This document shows, one piece after another, positions 47,365 through 55,721 of a stretch of 64,000 nt of DNA; position 1 is the stretch's first letter; the number at the start of each line of letters is the position of its first letter. Source of the stretch: Pectobacterium aroidearum (GTDB taxonomy: Bacteria > Pseudomonadota > Gammaproteobacteria > Enterobacterales > Enterobacteriaceae); assembly GCF_015689195.1 (NCBI RefSeq), contig NZ_CP065044.1, forward strand, positions 1,674,001 to 1,738,000. Reading direction: 5' to 3'. A program made the translations under genes and the position numbers. The notes under the pieces are model-generated. The model did not search any database. It was given only the letters and a program-made list of their open reading frames with translations, and had not been told where the DNA came from.

Positions 47365-48087
47365 ATGAGCGAAAAGGTATTGCTGGTGATTCAGTTGGGC
47401 CAACCGCCGGAAGGTATTGCCTCTCAGGTTGGGCAACAGGGGAAATGGTTTAGCGATGCAGTACAGGGGAATTCGCAACCGATACAAGTGGTGCGTCCCG
47501 ATCGTGGCGAGTCGCTCCCACCGTTTGATACGCTGGCGGCGGTGATTATTTCCGGCTCGTGGTCGATGGTCACGGATCGGCTGGACTGGAGCGAATACAC
47601 CGCGGGTTGGTTGCGCGAGGCGTACTACGCGGAGGTTCCGCTGCTGGGCGTGTGCTATGGGCATCAATTGCTGGCCGATGCGCTGGGTGGCAAAGTAGGG
47701 GATAACCCGAACGGCAAGGAAGTCGGTGTTCAGGTTGTGACAACGAATGAAGCCGCAGCACAAGACCCATTACTGCGTGATTATCCGCAGCAGTTCGGCG
47801 CTTACCTGACCCATCAGCAATCCGTGCTGGAAGCGCCCGAAGGTGCACAGGTGCTGGCGAGCTCAGAGATGGACGGCTGCCAGATTATCCGCTACAGCGA
47901 GAAAGTGTTGACCGTGCAGTTCCACCCTGAATTCAGCACGGACATCATGCTGACGTGTCTGCGCCATAATGAAACGGCGCTGCGACAGGGCGGTTGGGAT
48001 GTCGACCGAATGATGGACATTCCACAGGAACCGGTCTGGGCGCGTAAGATCCTGCTGGATTTTGTACAACGCTACGCGGCGAAATAG
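47365..48087 (+). CDS. Class I glutamine amidotransferase
   Basis: A 240-residue GATase1 domain protein without a synthetase partner. The catalytic cysteine is in LLGVCYGHQLLADALGG near residue 95, the histidine and glutamate in TVQFHPEFSTDI near 185. The family includes gamma-glutamyl-cleaving enzymes and GMP-synthase-like proteins of uncertain substrate. ATG 47365 follows AGGA; the frame to 47335 lacks a site. It precedes the YdcR-like regulator by 108 bases in the same direction. Confidence 0.85.
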   Translation: MSEKVLLVIQLGQPPEGIASQVGQQGKWFSDAVQGNSQPIQVVRPDRGESLPPFDTLAAVIISGSWSMVTDRLDWSEYTAGWLREAYYAEVPLLGVCYGHQLLADALGGKVGDNPNGKEVGVQVVTTNEAAAQDPLLRDYPQQFGAYLTHQQSVLEAPEGAQVLASSEMDGCQIIRYSEKVLTVQFHPEFSTDIMLTCLRHNETALRQGGWDVDRMMDIPQEPVWARKILLDFVQRYAAK

Positions 48088-48195
48088 TCCTCGAACAACG
48101 CGATGTTCTCGATAAAGTATCCTTCTCGAACGTCACTCGTCGGTGGTGTTCGAGCCAAAAATAATGACAGCTTCATCCACCGAAACCGTAGCGCT

Positions 48196-49647
48196 ATGGC
48201 AAAGTTTGAACAGCTCGCTCACCAGATTCGTGAGCAACTTCAGGAAGGGATTTGGCAGCCGGGTGACAAACTGCCCTCGCTGCGGGAGAAATCACTGCAT
48301 TCGGGTATGAGCCTGATGACTGTACTGCACGCCTATCAACTGCTGGAAAGCCAGGGGGTGATTGTGTCGCGTCCGCAGTCGGGTTATTACGCGGCGCCAC
48401 AACTGTCCGCATTACCCGCAGACAGCCTGCATTCGCCCGTGGGGCAGGAACGCGTTCAGCTTACCGAAGACGTTGACGTCAATGCGTTCATTTTTGACGT
48501 GCTTCAGGCTAGTAAAGATCCCGCGGTGATGCCGTTTGGTTCGGCGTTTCCCGACCCGCAGCTTTTTCCACAACGCCAGTTGACGCGCTCGTTGGCCTCG
48601 GTAGCGCGTCATATGCAGCCGCAAAGTGCACTGGATAATTTACCGCCGGGTAATGAGAGCCTGAGGAAGAATATCGCCCAGCGCTATGCCTTGCAGGGGA
48701 TCGCCGTCTCGCCCGATGAGATTGTGATTACGGCGGGCGCGATGGAATCCCTGAACCTCAGCCTTCAGGTGCTGACGGAACCGGGTGACTATGTGGTGAT
48801 CGAATCTCCGGCGTTTTACGGCGCGCTACAGGCGATTGAACGTCTTAAGCTCAAGGCGATTGCGATTGCAACCGATCCGCAGCAGGGCATCGATCTTGAT
48901 GCGTTGCAGCAGGCGCTGAACGACTACCCGATCAAAGCCTGCTGGCTGATGACCAATTTTCATAACCCACTCGGCTGCACCTTGTCCTGGGAGAAGAAGC
49001 AGCAACTGGTGGCGATGCTGGAAAAACACGGTGTCGGGCTGGTAGAAGATGACGTCTACAGCGAGCTTTATGCTGGCCTGCAACGTCCGCTGCCCGCGAA
49101 GGCGTTGGATAAAAAAGGGACGATTCTGCACTGTTCCTCGTTTTCTAAAAATCTGGTAGCCGGGTTTCGTGTCGGCTGGGTAGCCGCAGGGCGTTATGCG
49201 GGAAGCATTCAGCGTTTGCAGTTGATGAGTACATTATCAACTAGCGCACCGATGCAGCTGGCGATTGCCGATTATCTGGCGACCAGCAGCTATGATAGCC
49301 ATCTGCGCCGTCTGCGGCGGGCGCTGGAGCAGCGCAAAAACGCGGCGTTACAGTCGCTGCGTCGGCATCTTCCGGGCGACGTGCGTATTAATCATTCCCA
49401 AGGCGGTTATTTTCTCTGGCTGGAATTGCCTGAGGGAGTCAGCAGCACGGAGCTATACCGTCGTGCGCTGGCGCGGGGTGTCAGTATTGCGCCGGGAAAA
49501 ATGTTTACGACTGGCGATAAATACGATCGCTACTTTCGTTTCAACGCCTCTTATGCGTGGGACGATCGCTGTGAACAAAGCGTGATCGTATTGGCAGCGC
49601 TGATCCGAACCCAGATAGGTGAACGCCCGCCCCGATCACCCCTTTAG
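48196..49647 (+). CDS. ydcR: MocR-type (GntR-aminotransferase) regulator, YdcR-like
   Basis: A 483-residue fusion. Residues 1-70 are a GntR winged helix (FEQLAHQIREQLQEGIWQPG, DKLPSLREKS, VLHAYQLLESQGVI). The rest is a fold-type I aminotransferase domain with the PLP lysine in CSSFSKNLVAGFRVGW near residue 320 and NFHNPLGCTLS near 255. Nearly collinear with E. coli YdcR. MocR proteins regulate vitamin B6 or amino-acid-related genes; the target here is unknown, the preceding amidotransferase being a candidate neighbour. ATG 48196 aligns with YdcR. Confidence 0.88.
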   Translation: MAKFEQLAHQIREQLQEGIWQPGDKLPSLREKSLHSGMSLMTVLHAYQLLESQGVIVSRPQSGYYAAPQLSALPADSLHSPVGQERVQLTEDVDVNAFIFDVLQASKDPAVMPFGSAFPDPQLFPQRQLTRSLASVARHMQPQSALDNLPPGNESLRKNIAQRYALQGIAVSPDEIVITAGAMESLNLSLQVLTEPGDYVVIESPAFYGALQAIERLKLKAIAIATDPQQGIDLDALQQALNDYPIKACWLMTNFHNPLGCTLSWEKKQQLVAMLEKHGVGLVEDDVYSELYAGLQRPLPAKALDKKGTILHCSSFSKNLVAGFRVGWVAAGRYAGSIQRLQLMSTLSTSAPMQLAIADYLATSSYDSHLRRLRRALEQRKNAALQSLRRHLPGDVRINHSQGGYFLWLELPEGVSSTELYRRALARGVSIAPGKMFTTGDKYDRYFRFNASYAWDDRCEQSVIVLAALIRTQIGERPPRSPL

Positions 49648-49882
49648 AGGTGTGGAGATGCGTGCCGTTTTTCTGCTACTGTTCCGTCATCGTGGAAGGC
49701 GACGGCATCGATAGTGAAAAACAGCCATAACCTTGCCGGAAATCAGGAAGTCATCAGGCACGGTGCGTATAATCTCTGCTAAAGGTGAGCTATACCCGCT
49801 ATCTTTCGGACCGCGCTGGCGGCCTTCCTGCACCCCGAAACCTATCGGATAGACAACGTAAACAACAGGAAAACCTACCCTG

Positions 49883-50812
49883 ATGAGTATTCGCATTGTT
49901 CCTCAGGAACAGTTAGAACAGAATGGAAAATCGACGCCGGAAGGGCATATCCCTCCACTGCTTTTCGCCAACCTAAAAAGCCTGTACAGCAGCCGCGCGG
50001 AGCGTCTGCGCCAGTTAGCTGCGGCTCACCCGCTGGGGGATTATCTCACCTTTGCCGCAGGCGTGGTGGAAGCGCAACAAAAGGTGCTGCACGATCATCC
50101 GTTGCAGCTTGATCTGAGTAACGTGCTGACTCAGTCTGGTGAACGCCCACCGCTCGATATCGCGGTATTCCCACGCGATAGGCACTGGCTCACGCTGCTG
50201 CGCGCGCTGATTGAAGAATTAAAGCCGGATGCCAGTGGGCAGGTATTATCCACGCTGGAGAATCTGGAAAAAGCCTCGGAGCAGGAGCTGGAAGAGCAGG
50301 CAACGGCGCTGCTGCAACATGAGTTTCATGCTGAAAACAATGATAAAGCCCCGTTCATCTGGGCGGCGCTGTCGCTGTTCTGGGCACAGATGGCAAGTCT
50401 GCTGCCCGGTAAAGCGCGCGCAGTACCCGGCGAACATCGTCAGTTCTGCCCGGTGTGCGGCAGTATTCCTGTATCGGGTGTGGTGCAGTTAGGCACGTCC
50501 AGCGGCTTGCGTTATCTGCACTGCAATCTGTGCGAAAGTGAATGGCACATGGTGCGGGTGAAATGCAGCAACTGTGAAGAGTCGAGCGATCTCAATTACT
50601 GGTCGCTGGATAGCGAAAATTCCGCAATCAAAGCAGAAAGCTGTGGTCACTGCGGTACGTATCTGAAGCTGCTATATCAGGAAAAAGATCACCGTGTGGA
50701 AGCCGTCGCCGACGATCTGGCTTCGCTGGTGCTGGATGTGAAAATGGAGGAAGAAGGCTTTTCTCGCAGTAGCATCAACCCCTTCCTGTTCCCGGAAAGT
50801 TCGATCGAATAA
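49883..50812 (+). CDS. fdhE: Formate dehydrogenase accessory protein FdhE
   Basis: A 309-residue protein, exactly the length of E. coli FdhE. The C-terminal half has rubredoxin-like CxxC pairs: FCPVCGSIP near residue 188, CNLCESEW near 215, CSNCEES near 227 and CGHCGTYLK near 253. FdhE is needed for maturation of respiratory selenium formate dehydrogenases and binds iron through these cysteines. No fdo/fdn genes lie next to it here. It is followed by a terminator. Confidence 0.95.
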   Translation: MSIRIVPQEQLEQNGKSTPEGHIPPLLFANLKSLYSSRAERLRQLAAAHPLGDYLTFAAGVVEAQQKVLHDHPLQLDLSNVLTQSGERPPLDIAVFPRDRHWLTLLRALIEELKPDASGQVLSTLENLEKASEQELEEQATALLQHEFHAENNDKAPFIWAALSLFWAQMASLLPGKARAVPGEHRQFCPVCGSIPVSGVVQLGTSSGLRYLHCNLCESEWHMVRVKCSNCEESSDLNYWSLDSENSAIKAESCGHCGTYLKLLYQEKDHRVEAVADDLASLVLDVKMEEEGFSRSSINPFLFPESSIE

Positions 50813-50822
50813 CCCATCTCAT

Positions 50823-50858
50823 CGGTGAAGCGCGTTTGGGCTTCACCGTCTTTCTTTT
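50823..50858 (+). terminator. Terminator after fdhE
   Basis: CGGTGAAGC (50823-50831) pairs with GCTTCACCG (50840-50848) and is followed by TCTTTCTTTT, 10 bases after the fdhE stop. Confidence 0.8.
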
Positions 50859-50884
50859 CAGAAAAAAGTACAGAAAATCGGGGT

Positions 50885-51205
50885 CTACCACACGCCGCTG
50901 AAATGCAGCAGCAAGACCAGTGCGGTGAGCACTATTGACGACGATGTGAGCACGATCAATCCCTGACTGGCGCGCGATAGCACCGATTGGCAACAGGCAT
51001 TAAAACGGTAGCGCAGAATCGCCAGCACCGACATCAGCGCGGCAACGAACAAGAGCAGAATGGCGCAGGCAAACACCGCACGGCTGTCATCCACTATGCT
51101 CAGACGAAAACACAGCAGGCTATTGATCAACATGACAAACAGCGTCCGTGACCAGGCCATGCCAGTTCGCTGCGGCTGTAATCCCGGATCGCGTGTCGTT
51201 TCCAT
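50885..51205 (-). CDS. DUF202 membrane protein, YidG-like
   Basis: A 106-residue protein with three hydrophobic helices and the DUF202 start DPGLQPQRTGMAWSRTLFVM near residue 6, resembling E. coli YidG. The role of DUF202 proteins is not settled; some belong to vacuolar transporter-chaperone families. It follows the next DUF202 gene by three bases, the same tandem arrangement as yidH-yidG in E. coli, but here they lie behind cydABX. Confidence 0.82.
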   Translation of the reverse strand: METTRDPGLQPQRTGMAWSRTLFVMLINSLLCFRLSIVDDSRAVFACAILLLFVAALMSVLAILRYRFNACCQSVLSRASQGLIVLTSSSIVLTALVLLLHFSGVW

Positions 51206-51208
51206 GTG

Positions 51209-51619
51209 TTACCCGAATAGAATCATGGCGGCGAGTGCGATGGCGATGAGAGTGATAAACAGCGTCACGATCAGCAGCATTGGCGTATATGGCATATCGC
51301 TTTCCTGCCGCATGGCTTTTTCATTGCTGACCCAGCGACGATACGCCAGACCGCCTAGCAGTGCCGCGCTGACCACCAGCAACAGCGACAGCCCCTGACG
51401 CACCAGCGGATCGATGTGCACGGTAAATTGGTCGATACCCACCGCTCCCGCGAGAAACGCCAGGGCGGTGCGGATCCATGCCAGAAAGGTGCGTTCATTC
51501 GCTAATGAGAAACGGTAGTCCGGGGTTTTCCCCTGGCTCCACCACGGCGTTTTGTCCTGTCTGGGTGTTGTCATGTCGTCGTCTGATTTCAGGTTGAAGA
51601 GGGTATCCGATGTGGGCAT
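51209..51619 (-). CDS. DUF202 membrane protein, YidH-like
   Basis: A 136-residue protein resembling E. coli YidH (115 aa): PDYRFSLANERTFLAWIRTA near residue 33, then three transmembrane helices and NEKAMRQESDMPYTPMLL between the second and third. The start is uncertain: ATG 51619 or ATG 51574 (MTTPRQDKTPWW), the latter closer to the family length. It is paired with the YidG-like gene and probably co-transcribed. Confidence 0.82.
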   Translation of the reverse strand: MPTSDTLFNLKSDDDMTTPRQDKTPWWSQGKTPDYRFSLANERTFLAWIRTALAFLAGAVGIDQFTVHIDPLVRQGLSLLLVVSAALLGGLAYRRWVSNEKAMRQESDMPYTPMLLIVTLFITLIAIALAAMILFG

Positions 51620-51686
51620 AGCCTCTGCATTCTAACGCCCCGGGCTGATTTCGTCTGCCCTGGTGACGATATTTGCCCTGAATGAT

Positions 51687-51707
51687 GAAGCGCCGATAGG
51701 GCGCTTC
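51687..51707 (-). terminator. Hairpin after cydX
   Basis: GAAGCGCC (51687-51694) pairs with GGCGCTTC (51700-51707) just downstream of the cydX stop on the minus strand. The T tract is on the plus side rather than the minus side, so as a cyd terminator it is weak. Confidence 0.45.
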
Positions 51708-51713
51708 GTTTTC

Positions 51714-51818
51714 TCATGACGCGTCTTTTCCCGCTTCATGGTTCTCTACCGCTAATGCGGTGACCAGCGCGAACGCGCAGGCCAGCAGCGTGCCGAGTAT
51801 CCAGGCGAAATACCACAT
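51714..51818 (-). CDS. cydX: Cytochrome bd-I small subunit CydX
   Basis: A 34-residue single-helix membrane protein beginning MWYFAWILGTLLACAFALVT, almost identical to E. coli CydX in its N-terminal half. CydX stabilises haem binding in cytochrome bd oxidase. ATG 51818 has AGGAGA upstream; the longer frame above it lies inside cydB. It is the third gene of cydABX, 19 bases after cydB. Confidence 0.95.
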   Translation of the reverse strand: MWYFAWILGTLLACAFALVTALAVENHEAGKDAS

Positions 51819-51837
51819 CTTCTTTCTCCTCAAGTCC

Positions 51838-52977
51838 TTAGTAAACGGAATGCTTATTTTCTTCGATGTAGCGGGCATCGACCCGGCCAAACATTTTGTA
51901 ATAACACCAGCTGGTATAAAGCAGGATGGTGGGGACAAAAATACAGGCCAGAATGGTCATCACCTGAAGCGTCAGTTGACTGGACGTGGCATCCCAGATG
52001 GTCAGGCTGACGTTGGGATCAAAGCTGGAAGGCATAATGAATGGGAACAGCGTAATCCCTGCCGTCAGAATCACGCAGACAATCGTCAATGACGAGGTCA
52101 GAAAACCCCAACCGCAGCGATTCAGGCGTGAGAAGAGCACGGTTAGCCACGGTAGAATCACGCCCAGCGCGGGGATCGCCCACAGTGTAGGATACGCCGT
52201 AAAGTTGGCTAACCAGGCACCGGCCTGCTGCGCCACTTCTTTGTGCAGCGGATTAGACGGGGCCGCTTTATCCATTACTGAGGTAATCACGTAGCCGTCG
52301 ATGCCGGTTTGCACCCAGAAGCCGGCCAGTAAGAAGGTGAGGCTCATCAGTGCACAGGAAAACAGTACAGTTTTTTGCGCGCGGCGCTGAAGTGCATCGG
52401 TGGTGCGCATTTGCAGGTAAATCGCGCCGTGTGCGACGATCATGGCGACGCTTACCACGCCCGCCAGCAGCCCAAACGGGTTCAACAGGCCAAAGAATCC
52501 GCCGTGGTAGGTGAGGCGCAAATACATATCGACGCTCAGCGGCACGCCCTGCAACAGGTTCCCGAGTGCGATGCCGAACACCAGCGTGGGGACGAAGCTG
52601 CCGATGAAAATGCCCCAGTCCCACATATTGCGCCAGCGGCGGTTTTCCAGCTTGGAGCGATAATCAAAGCCAACCGGGCGGAAGAACAGAGCGGCCAGCA
52701 CCAGGATCATCGCAAAATAGAAACCGGAAAAGGCGGCGGCATAAACCATCGGCCAGGCGGCGAACAGCGCACCCGCGCCGGTGATGAGCCAGACCTGATT
52801 GCCGTCCCAGTGTGGAGCGATCACGTTGATCATCACCCGTCGCTCGGTATCGTTCTTGCCCAGCAGGCGCAGCAGAATGCCTACGCCCATATCAAAGCCG
52901 TCGGTGATGGCGAAGCCGATGAACAACAGGCCAATCAATCCCCACCAAATCAGGCGTAATGTTTCATAATCCAGCAT
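51838..52977 (-). CDS. cydB: Cytochrome bd ubiquinol oxidase subunit II, CydB
   Basis: A 379-residue integral membrane subunit, same length as E. coli CydB, with eight or more hydrophobic helices. It begins MLDYETLRLIWWGLIGLLFI and contains ITDGFDMGVGILL near residue 25 and HWDGNQVWLITGAGALFAAW near 57, the conserved region facing the oxygen-reducing haems. It lies 14 bases after cydA and before cydX. Confidence 0.97.
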   Translation of the reverse strand: MLDYETLRLIWWGLIGLLFIGFAITDGFDMGVGILLRLLGKNDTERRVMINVIAPHWDGNQVWLITGAGALFAAWPMVYAAAFSGFYFAMILVLAALFFRPVGFDYRSKLENRRWRNMWDWGIFIGSFVPTLVFGIALGNLLQGVPLSVDMYLRLTYHGGFFGLLNPFGLLAGVVSVAMIVAHGAIYLQMRTTDALQRRAQKTVLFSCALMSLTFLLAGFWVQTGIDGYVITSVMDKAAPSNPLHKEVAQQAGAWLANFTAYPTLWAIPALGVILPWLTVLFSRLNRCGWGFLTSSLTIVCVILTAGITLFPFIMPSSFDPNVSLTIWDATSSQLTLQVMTILACIFVPTILLYTSWCYYKMFGRVDARYIEENKHSVY

Positions 52978-52991
52978 TATTATGGCTCCCG

Positions 52992-54569
52992 TTAAGGTTT
53001 TGCAGGTGTTGCGAGGGACGATGCGGTCGGTTGTTCAAAGTGGTAGCGGCCGGTTTTCAGGCTGCTTGGCCCCAGTCGGGCGAATTTGAACATCAGATAC
53101 ATTTCCGCAATCAGAAACAGCGTATACAGTCCGCAAATCAGCCCCATCGACAGCAGAATGTCGTGTGCCTCCAGTGAAGAATTGGCAACGGCGGTAGGCA
53201 GAACCTCGCCGACTGCCCACGGCTGACGGCCGTACTCGGCGACGAACCAGCCGGATTCAATCGCGATCCAGGGCAGGGGAATCCCGTACAGCGCGGCGCG
53301 GTGTAGCCATTTACGCTGTCCCATGCGGCCACGTATCACGCTCCAGAATGACAGAGCAAAAATGCCAAGCATCAGCACGCCGCAGCCCACCATCAGGCGA
53401 AACGCGACATACAGCGGCGCGACACGCGGGATTGAGTCTTTGGTTGCCTGCTGAATCTGGTTTTCGCTGGCGTTGGCGACGTCATCGGTATAACGCTTAA
53501 GCAGAAGGCCGTAGCCAAGATCGTGCTTGGCAGCCTCAAATTGGGCACGAACGGCGGGATCGGTGTTGCCCGAACGCAGTTCCTCCAGCAAACCATAGGC
53601 TGTCATGCCGTTACGAATGCGAATCTCATGTTGCGCCATCAGGTCTTTAATGCCGACGACGGGTTTGTCGAGCGAGCGAGTGGCGATGAGCCCTAACAGA
53701 TAGGGGATGTGGATGGCGTACTCATTCTGCATCGTTTCCTGATTAGGAATGGCGAACAGCGTGAAAGAGGCCGGTGCAGGCTGTGTTTCCCATTCAGCTT
53801 CGATCGCTGCCAGCTTGGTTTTCTGTACGTCGCCCATCACATAGCCGGATTCATCGCCTAGTACGATGACGGACAGCACCGAAGCCAGGCCGAAACTCGC
53901 TGCAATGGCGAACGAGCGCTTGGCAAAGGCAATATCGCGGCCTCTCAGCAGATAGTAAGAGCTGATGCCGAGGACGAACATCGCGCCAGCGGTGTAGCCT
54001 GCCGCTACCGTGTGCACGAACTTCACCTGGGCTACCGGGTTCAGCACCAGTTCGGCGAAACTCAGCATTTCCATTCGCATGGTTTCATAATTGAATTCAG
54101 CGGCAATCGGGTTTTGCATCCAGCCATTGGCGACCAGAATCCACAGGGCGGAGAAGTTGGATCCCAGCGCAACGAACCAGGTCACCAGCATATGCTGGAC
54201 TTTAGTCAGACGATCCCAGCCGAAAAAGAACAGGCCGATCAACGTGGATTCGAGGAAGAACGCCATCAGCCCTTCCATCGCCAGCGGCGCGCCAAAAATA
54301 TCGCCCACGTAGTGAGAATAGTAAGACCAGTTGGTGCCGAACTGGAATTCCAGCGTCAGACCGGTTGCCACGCCCAGCGCAAAGTTGATGGCGAACAGCT
54401 TGCCCCAGAATTTGGTCATATCCTTGTAGATTTGCTTGCCGGTTAACACATACGTGGTGTTCATAATGGCCAGCAGGAAAGACAACCCCAGCGTTAGCGG
54501 GACAAAAAGAAAGTGATACATGGCGGTCAGGGCAAATTGCAGCCGCGACAGCTCAACGACATCAAACAT
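52992..54569 (-). CDS. cydA: Cytochrome bd ubiquinol oxidase subunit I, CydA
   Basis: A 525-residue haem-bearing subunit (E. coli 522 aa). Conserved ligands are the histidine in [14 protein letters not shown] near residue 19 (haem b595), the histidine in [15 protein letters not shown] near 186 and a downstream methionine (haem b558). The periplasmic Q-loop near residues 240-330 binds quinol and is of the long type. It oxidises ubiquinol with high oxygen affinity under microaerobic conditions. ATG 54569 follows AGGAGC. Confidence 0.97.
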   Translation of the reverse strand: MFDVVELSRLQFALTAMYHFLFVPLTLGLSFLLAIMNTTYVLTGKQIYKDMTKFWGKLFAINFALGVATGLTLEFQFGTNWSYYSHYVGDIFGAPLAMEGLMAFFLESTLIGLFFFGWDRLTKVQHMLVTWFVALGSNFSALWILVANGWMQNPIAAEFNYETMRMEMLSFAELVLNPVAQVKFVHTVAAGYTAGAMFVLGISSYYLLRGRDIAFAKRSFAIAASFGLASVLSVIVLGDESGYVMGDVQKTKLAAIEAEWETQPAPASFTLFAIPNQETMQNEYAIHIPYLLGLIATRSLDKPVVGIKDLMAQHEIRIRNGMTAYGLLEELRSGNTDPAVRAQFEAAKHDLGYGLLLKRYTDDVANASENQIQQATKDSIPRVAPLYVAFRLMVGCGVLMLGIFALSFWSVIRGRMGQRKWLHRAALYGIPLPWIAIESGWFVAEYGRQPWAVGEVLPTAVANSSLEAHDILLSMGLICGLYTLFLIAEMYLMFKFARLGPSSLKTGRYHFEQPTASSLATPAKP

Positions 54570-55046
54570 GTTACGCTCCTAACTTCAGGCAGGAAAATGC
54601 AGTTATTCCGATACTTGCCGGAATAAATAGTGATGAATAAATGTGAATAAATTACCGTCGACGGTATTTGCATCCGTCGGAAATTAACGTCACTGATTGA
54701 CGTGAGATAAGAATAAATAGTGAGTGAAACGTGCGGGGATTATACCGTGCAAAAACTGAAGGATAAATAGTACAGTTTTTCGATTTGGCATCTTTATCGT
54801 TAATGTTGTTTTTTCGGTTTTATATTTTTAATTTTATCTTATTTTTGGTTTTTAATTTCACATAAGTTAAATTTATTGTGTTTTTATTCTTGATTACTGC
54901 ATGTGTCAGTGACTTATTTTAATTTAAACAGTACAGATTTGAAATATATAAATATAACAGTTTCATTTTTTATTTAAATTTACATTTTTGATGGGGAATA
55001 ATTAGGGATTATCAGGATAGCCTGCTCAAAGAGACGGAAATGATGA
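54570..55046. promoter_or_regulatory. AT-rich region upstream of cydA
   Basis: About 480 bp without a gene. Close to cydA it carries the 14-bp perfect palindrome TACCGTCGACGGTA (54653-54666) and ACGTCA-N5-TGACGT (54687-54703). The part from about 54770 to 55000 is very AT-rich. ArcA and FNR control cyd in E. coli, but no clear boxes could be assigned here. The AT-rich stretch borders the phage tail-fibre genes and may mark the edge of the acquired segment. Confidence 0.45.
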
Positions 55047-55073
55047 GAGTGCCGTACGCTCAATACGGCACTC
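55047..55073 (-). terminator. Hairpin after the tail-fibre assembly gene
   Basis: GAGTGCCGTA (55047-55056) pairs with TACGGCACTC (55064-55073), a perfect 10-bp stem about 31 bases after the stop of the assembly-protein gene. The following minus-strand bases (TCATCATTT) are only mildly T-rich. Confidence 0.7.
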
Positions 55074-55103
55074 CTGATGTGTAATGGTTGCTGGTGTTAC
55101 CGA

Positions 55104-55721
55104 TTAAATGGATGGGGCTTCTGGCCACATTACTGATGTGGCTGTGAGGTCAATGCGGCTCAGCGCGACCAGATAAATTTTCCATTGGGTTAACCGTTCT
55201 TGCTCTTCATCCGTGGCAATGGCTAAGTCCACGGCGTAGCTCAGCTCGGTAATGTGGGTGTTTGCCGCCGTGCGTCGTGTTGTCAGTTCTTGTTGTAGAC
55301 CTTGGGCTGTGGCAAGCTGTTGCGCCTCCCGGTTTGTCACCCATGTCATTCCATCCCACCGATCAAACTCGGTTACTGGGGCCAAAAATGTCATATTTTC
55401 AGGTAGATCGCCGAATTGCGTCACCGTCTGTGGCTGGCGGGTTTCCGTGCTGTAAACCGTCTGGCCACGATAGTCCGGCACCTGTTCCCACGATTTTCCA
55501 TCAGCAGAACGGCGCAGGGCTTGTCCAACTGGCGGTAATTGCGGTTCGTCGGCATAGCTGTCGGCGGGCAGGCCAACACCTTGCATTACATATTCATAGC
55601 TGGCGCTCTGATATTCTCGAGTCGTCGGGTTCACGTGATAAACGGTAATCCATCCCGTATTGATGGCTAATCCGTGTTCGTTCAATTCTGCGTTTTTAAT
55701 TTGTGTTGAATAGTTACTCAT
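55104..55721 (-). CDS. Phage tail fibre assembly protein (Tfa family)
   Basis: A 205-residue protein of the caudovirus tail-fibre assembly family. It has a family-typical N-terminal adhesin-like part (YHVNPTTREYQSASYEYVMQ), a central PVTEFDRWDGMTWVTNREAQQ near residue 115, and the closing helix-rich segment DEEQERLTQWKIYLVALSRID. Such chaperones promote trimer folding of the C-terminal fibre. The start overlaps the fibre stop by one base (TAATG), showing translational coupling. No other phage gene is adjacent. Confidence 0.9.
   Translation of the reverse strand: MSNYSTQIKNAELNEHGLAINTGWITVYHVNPTTREYQSASYEYVMQGVGLPADSYADEPQLPPVGQALRRSADGKSWEQVPDYRGQTVYSTETRQPQTVTQFGDLPENMTFLAPVTEFDRWDGMTWVTNREAQQLATAQGLQQELTTRRTAANTHITELSYAVDLAIATDEEQERLTQWKIYLVALSRIDLTATSVMWPEAPSI

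Noticed and set aside
49789-49855. Possible decayed ERIC remnant (TATACCCGCTAT and GGCGGCCTTCCTGCACCCCG)
   Set aside because: Short words resemble ERIC ends but the spacing and core are missing; too weak to call.
49687-49896. 69-codon minus-strand frame between ydcR and fdhE
   Set aside because: Overlaps the fdhE start region, lacks a ribosome-binding site and has no family features.
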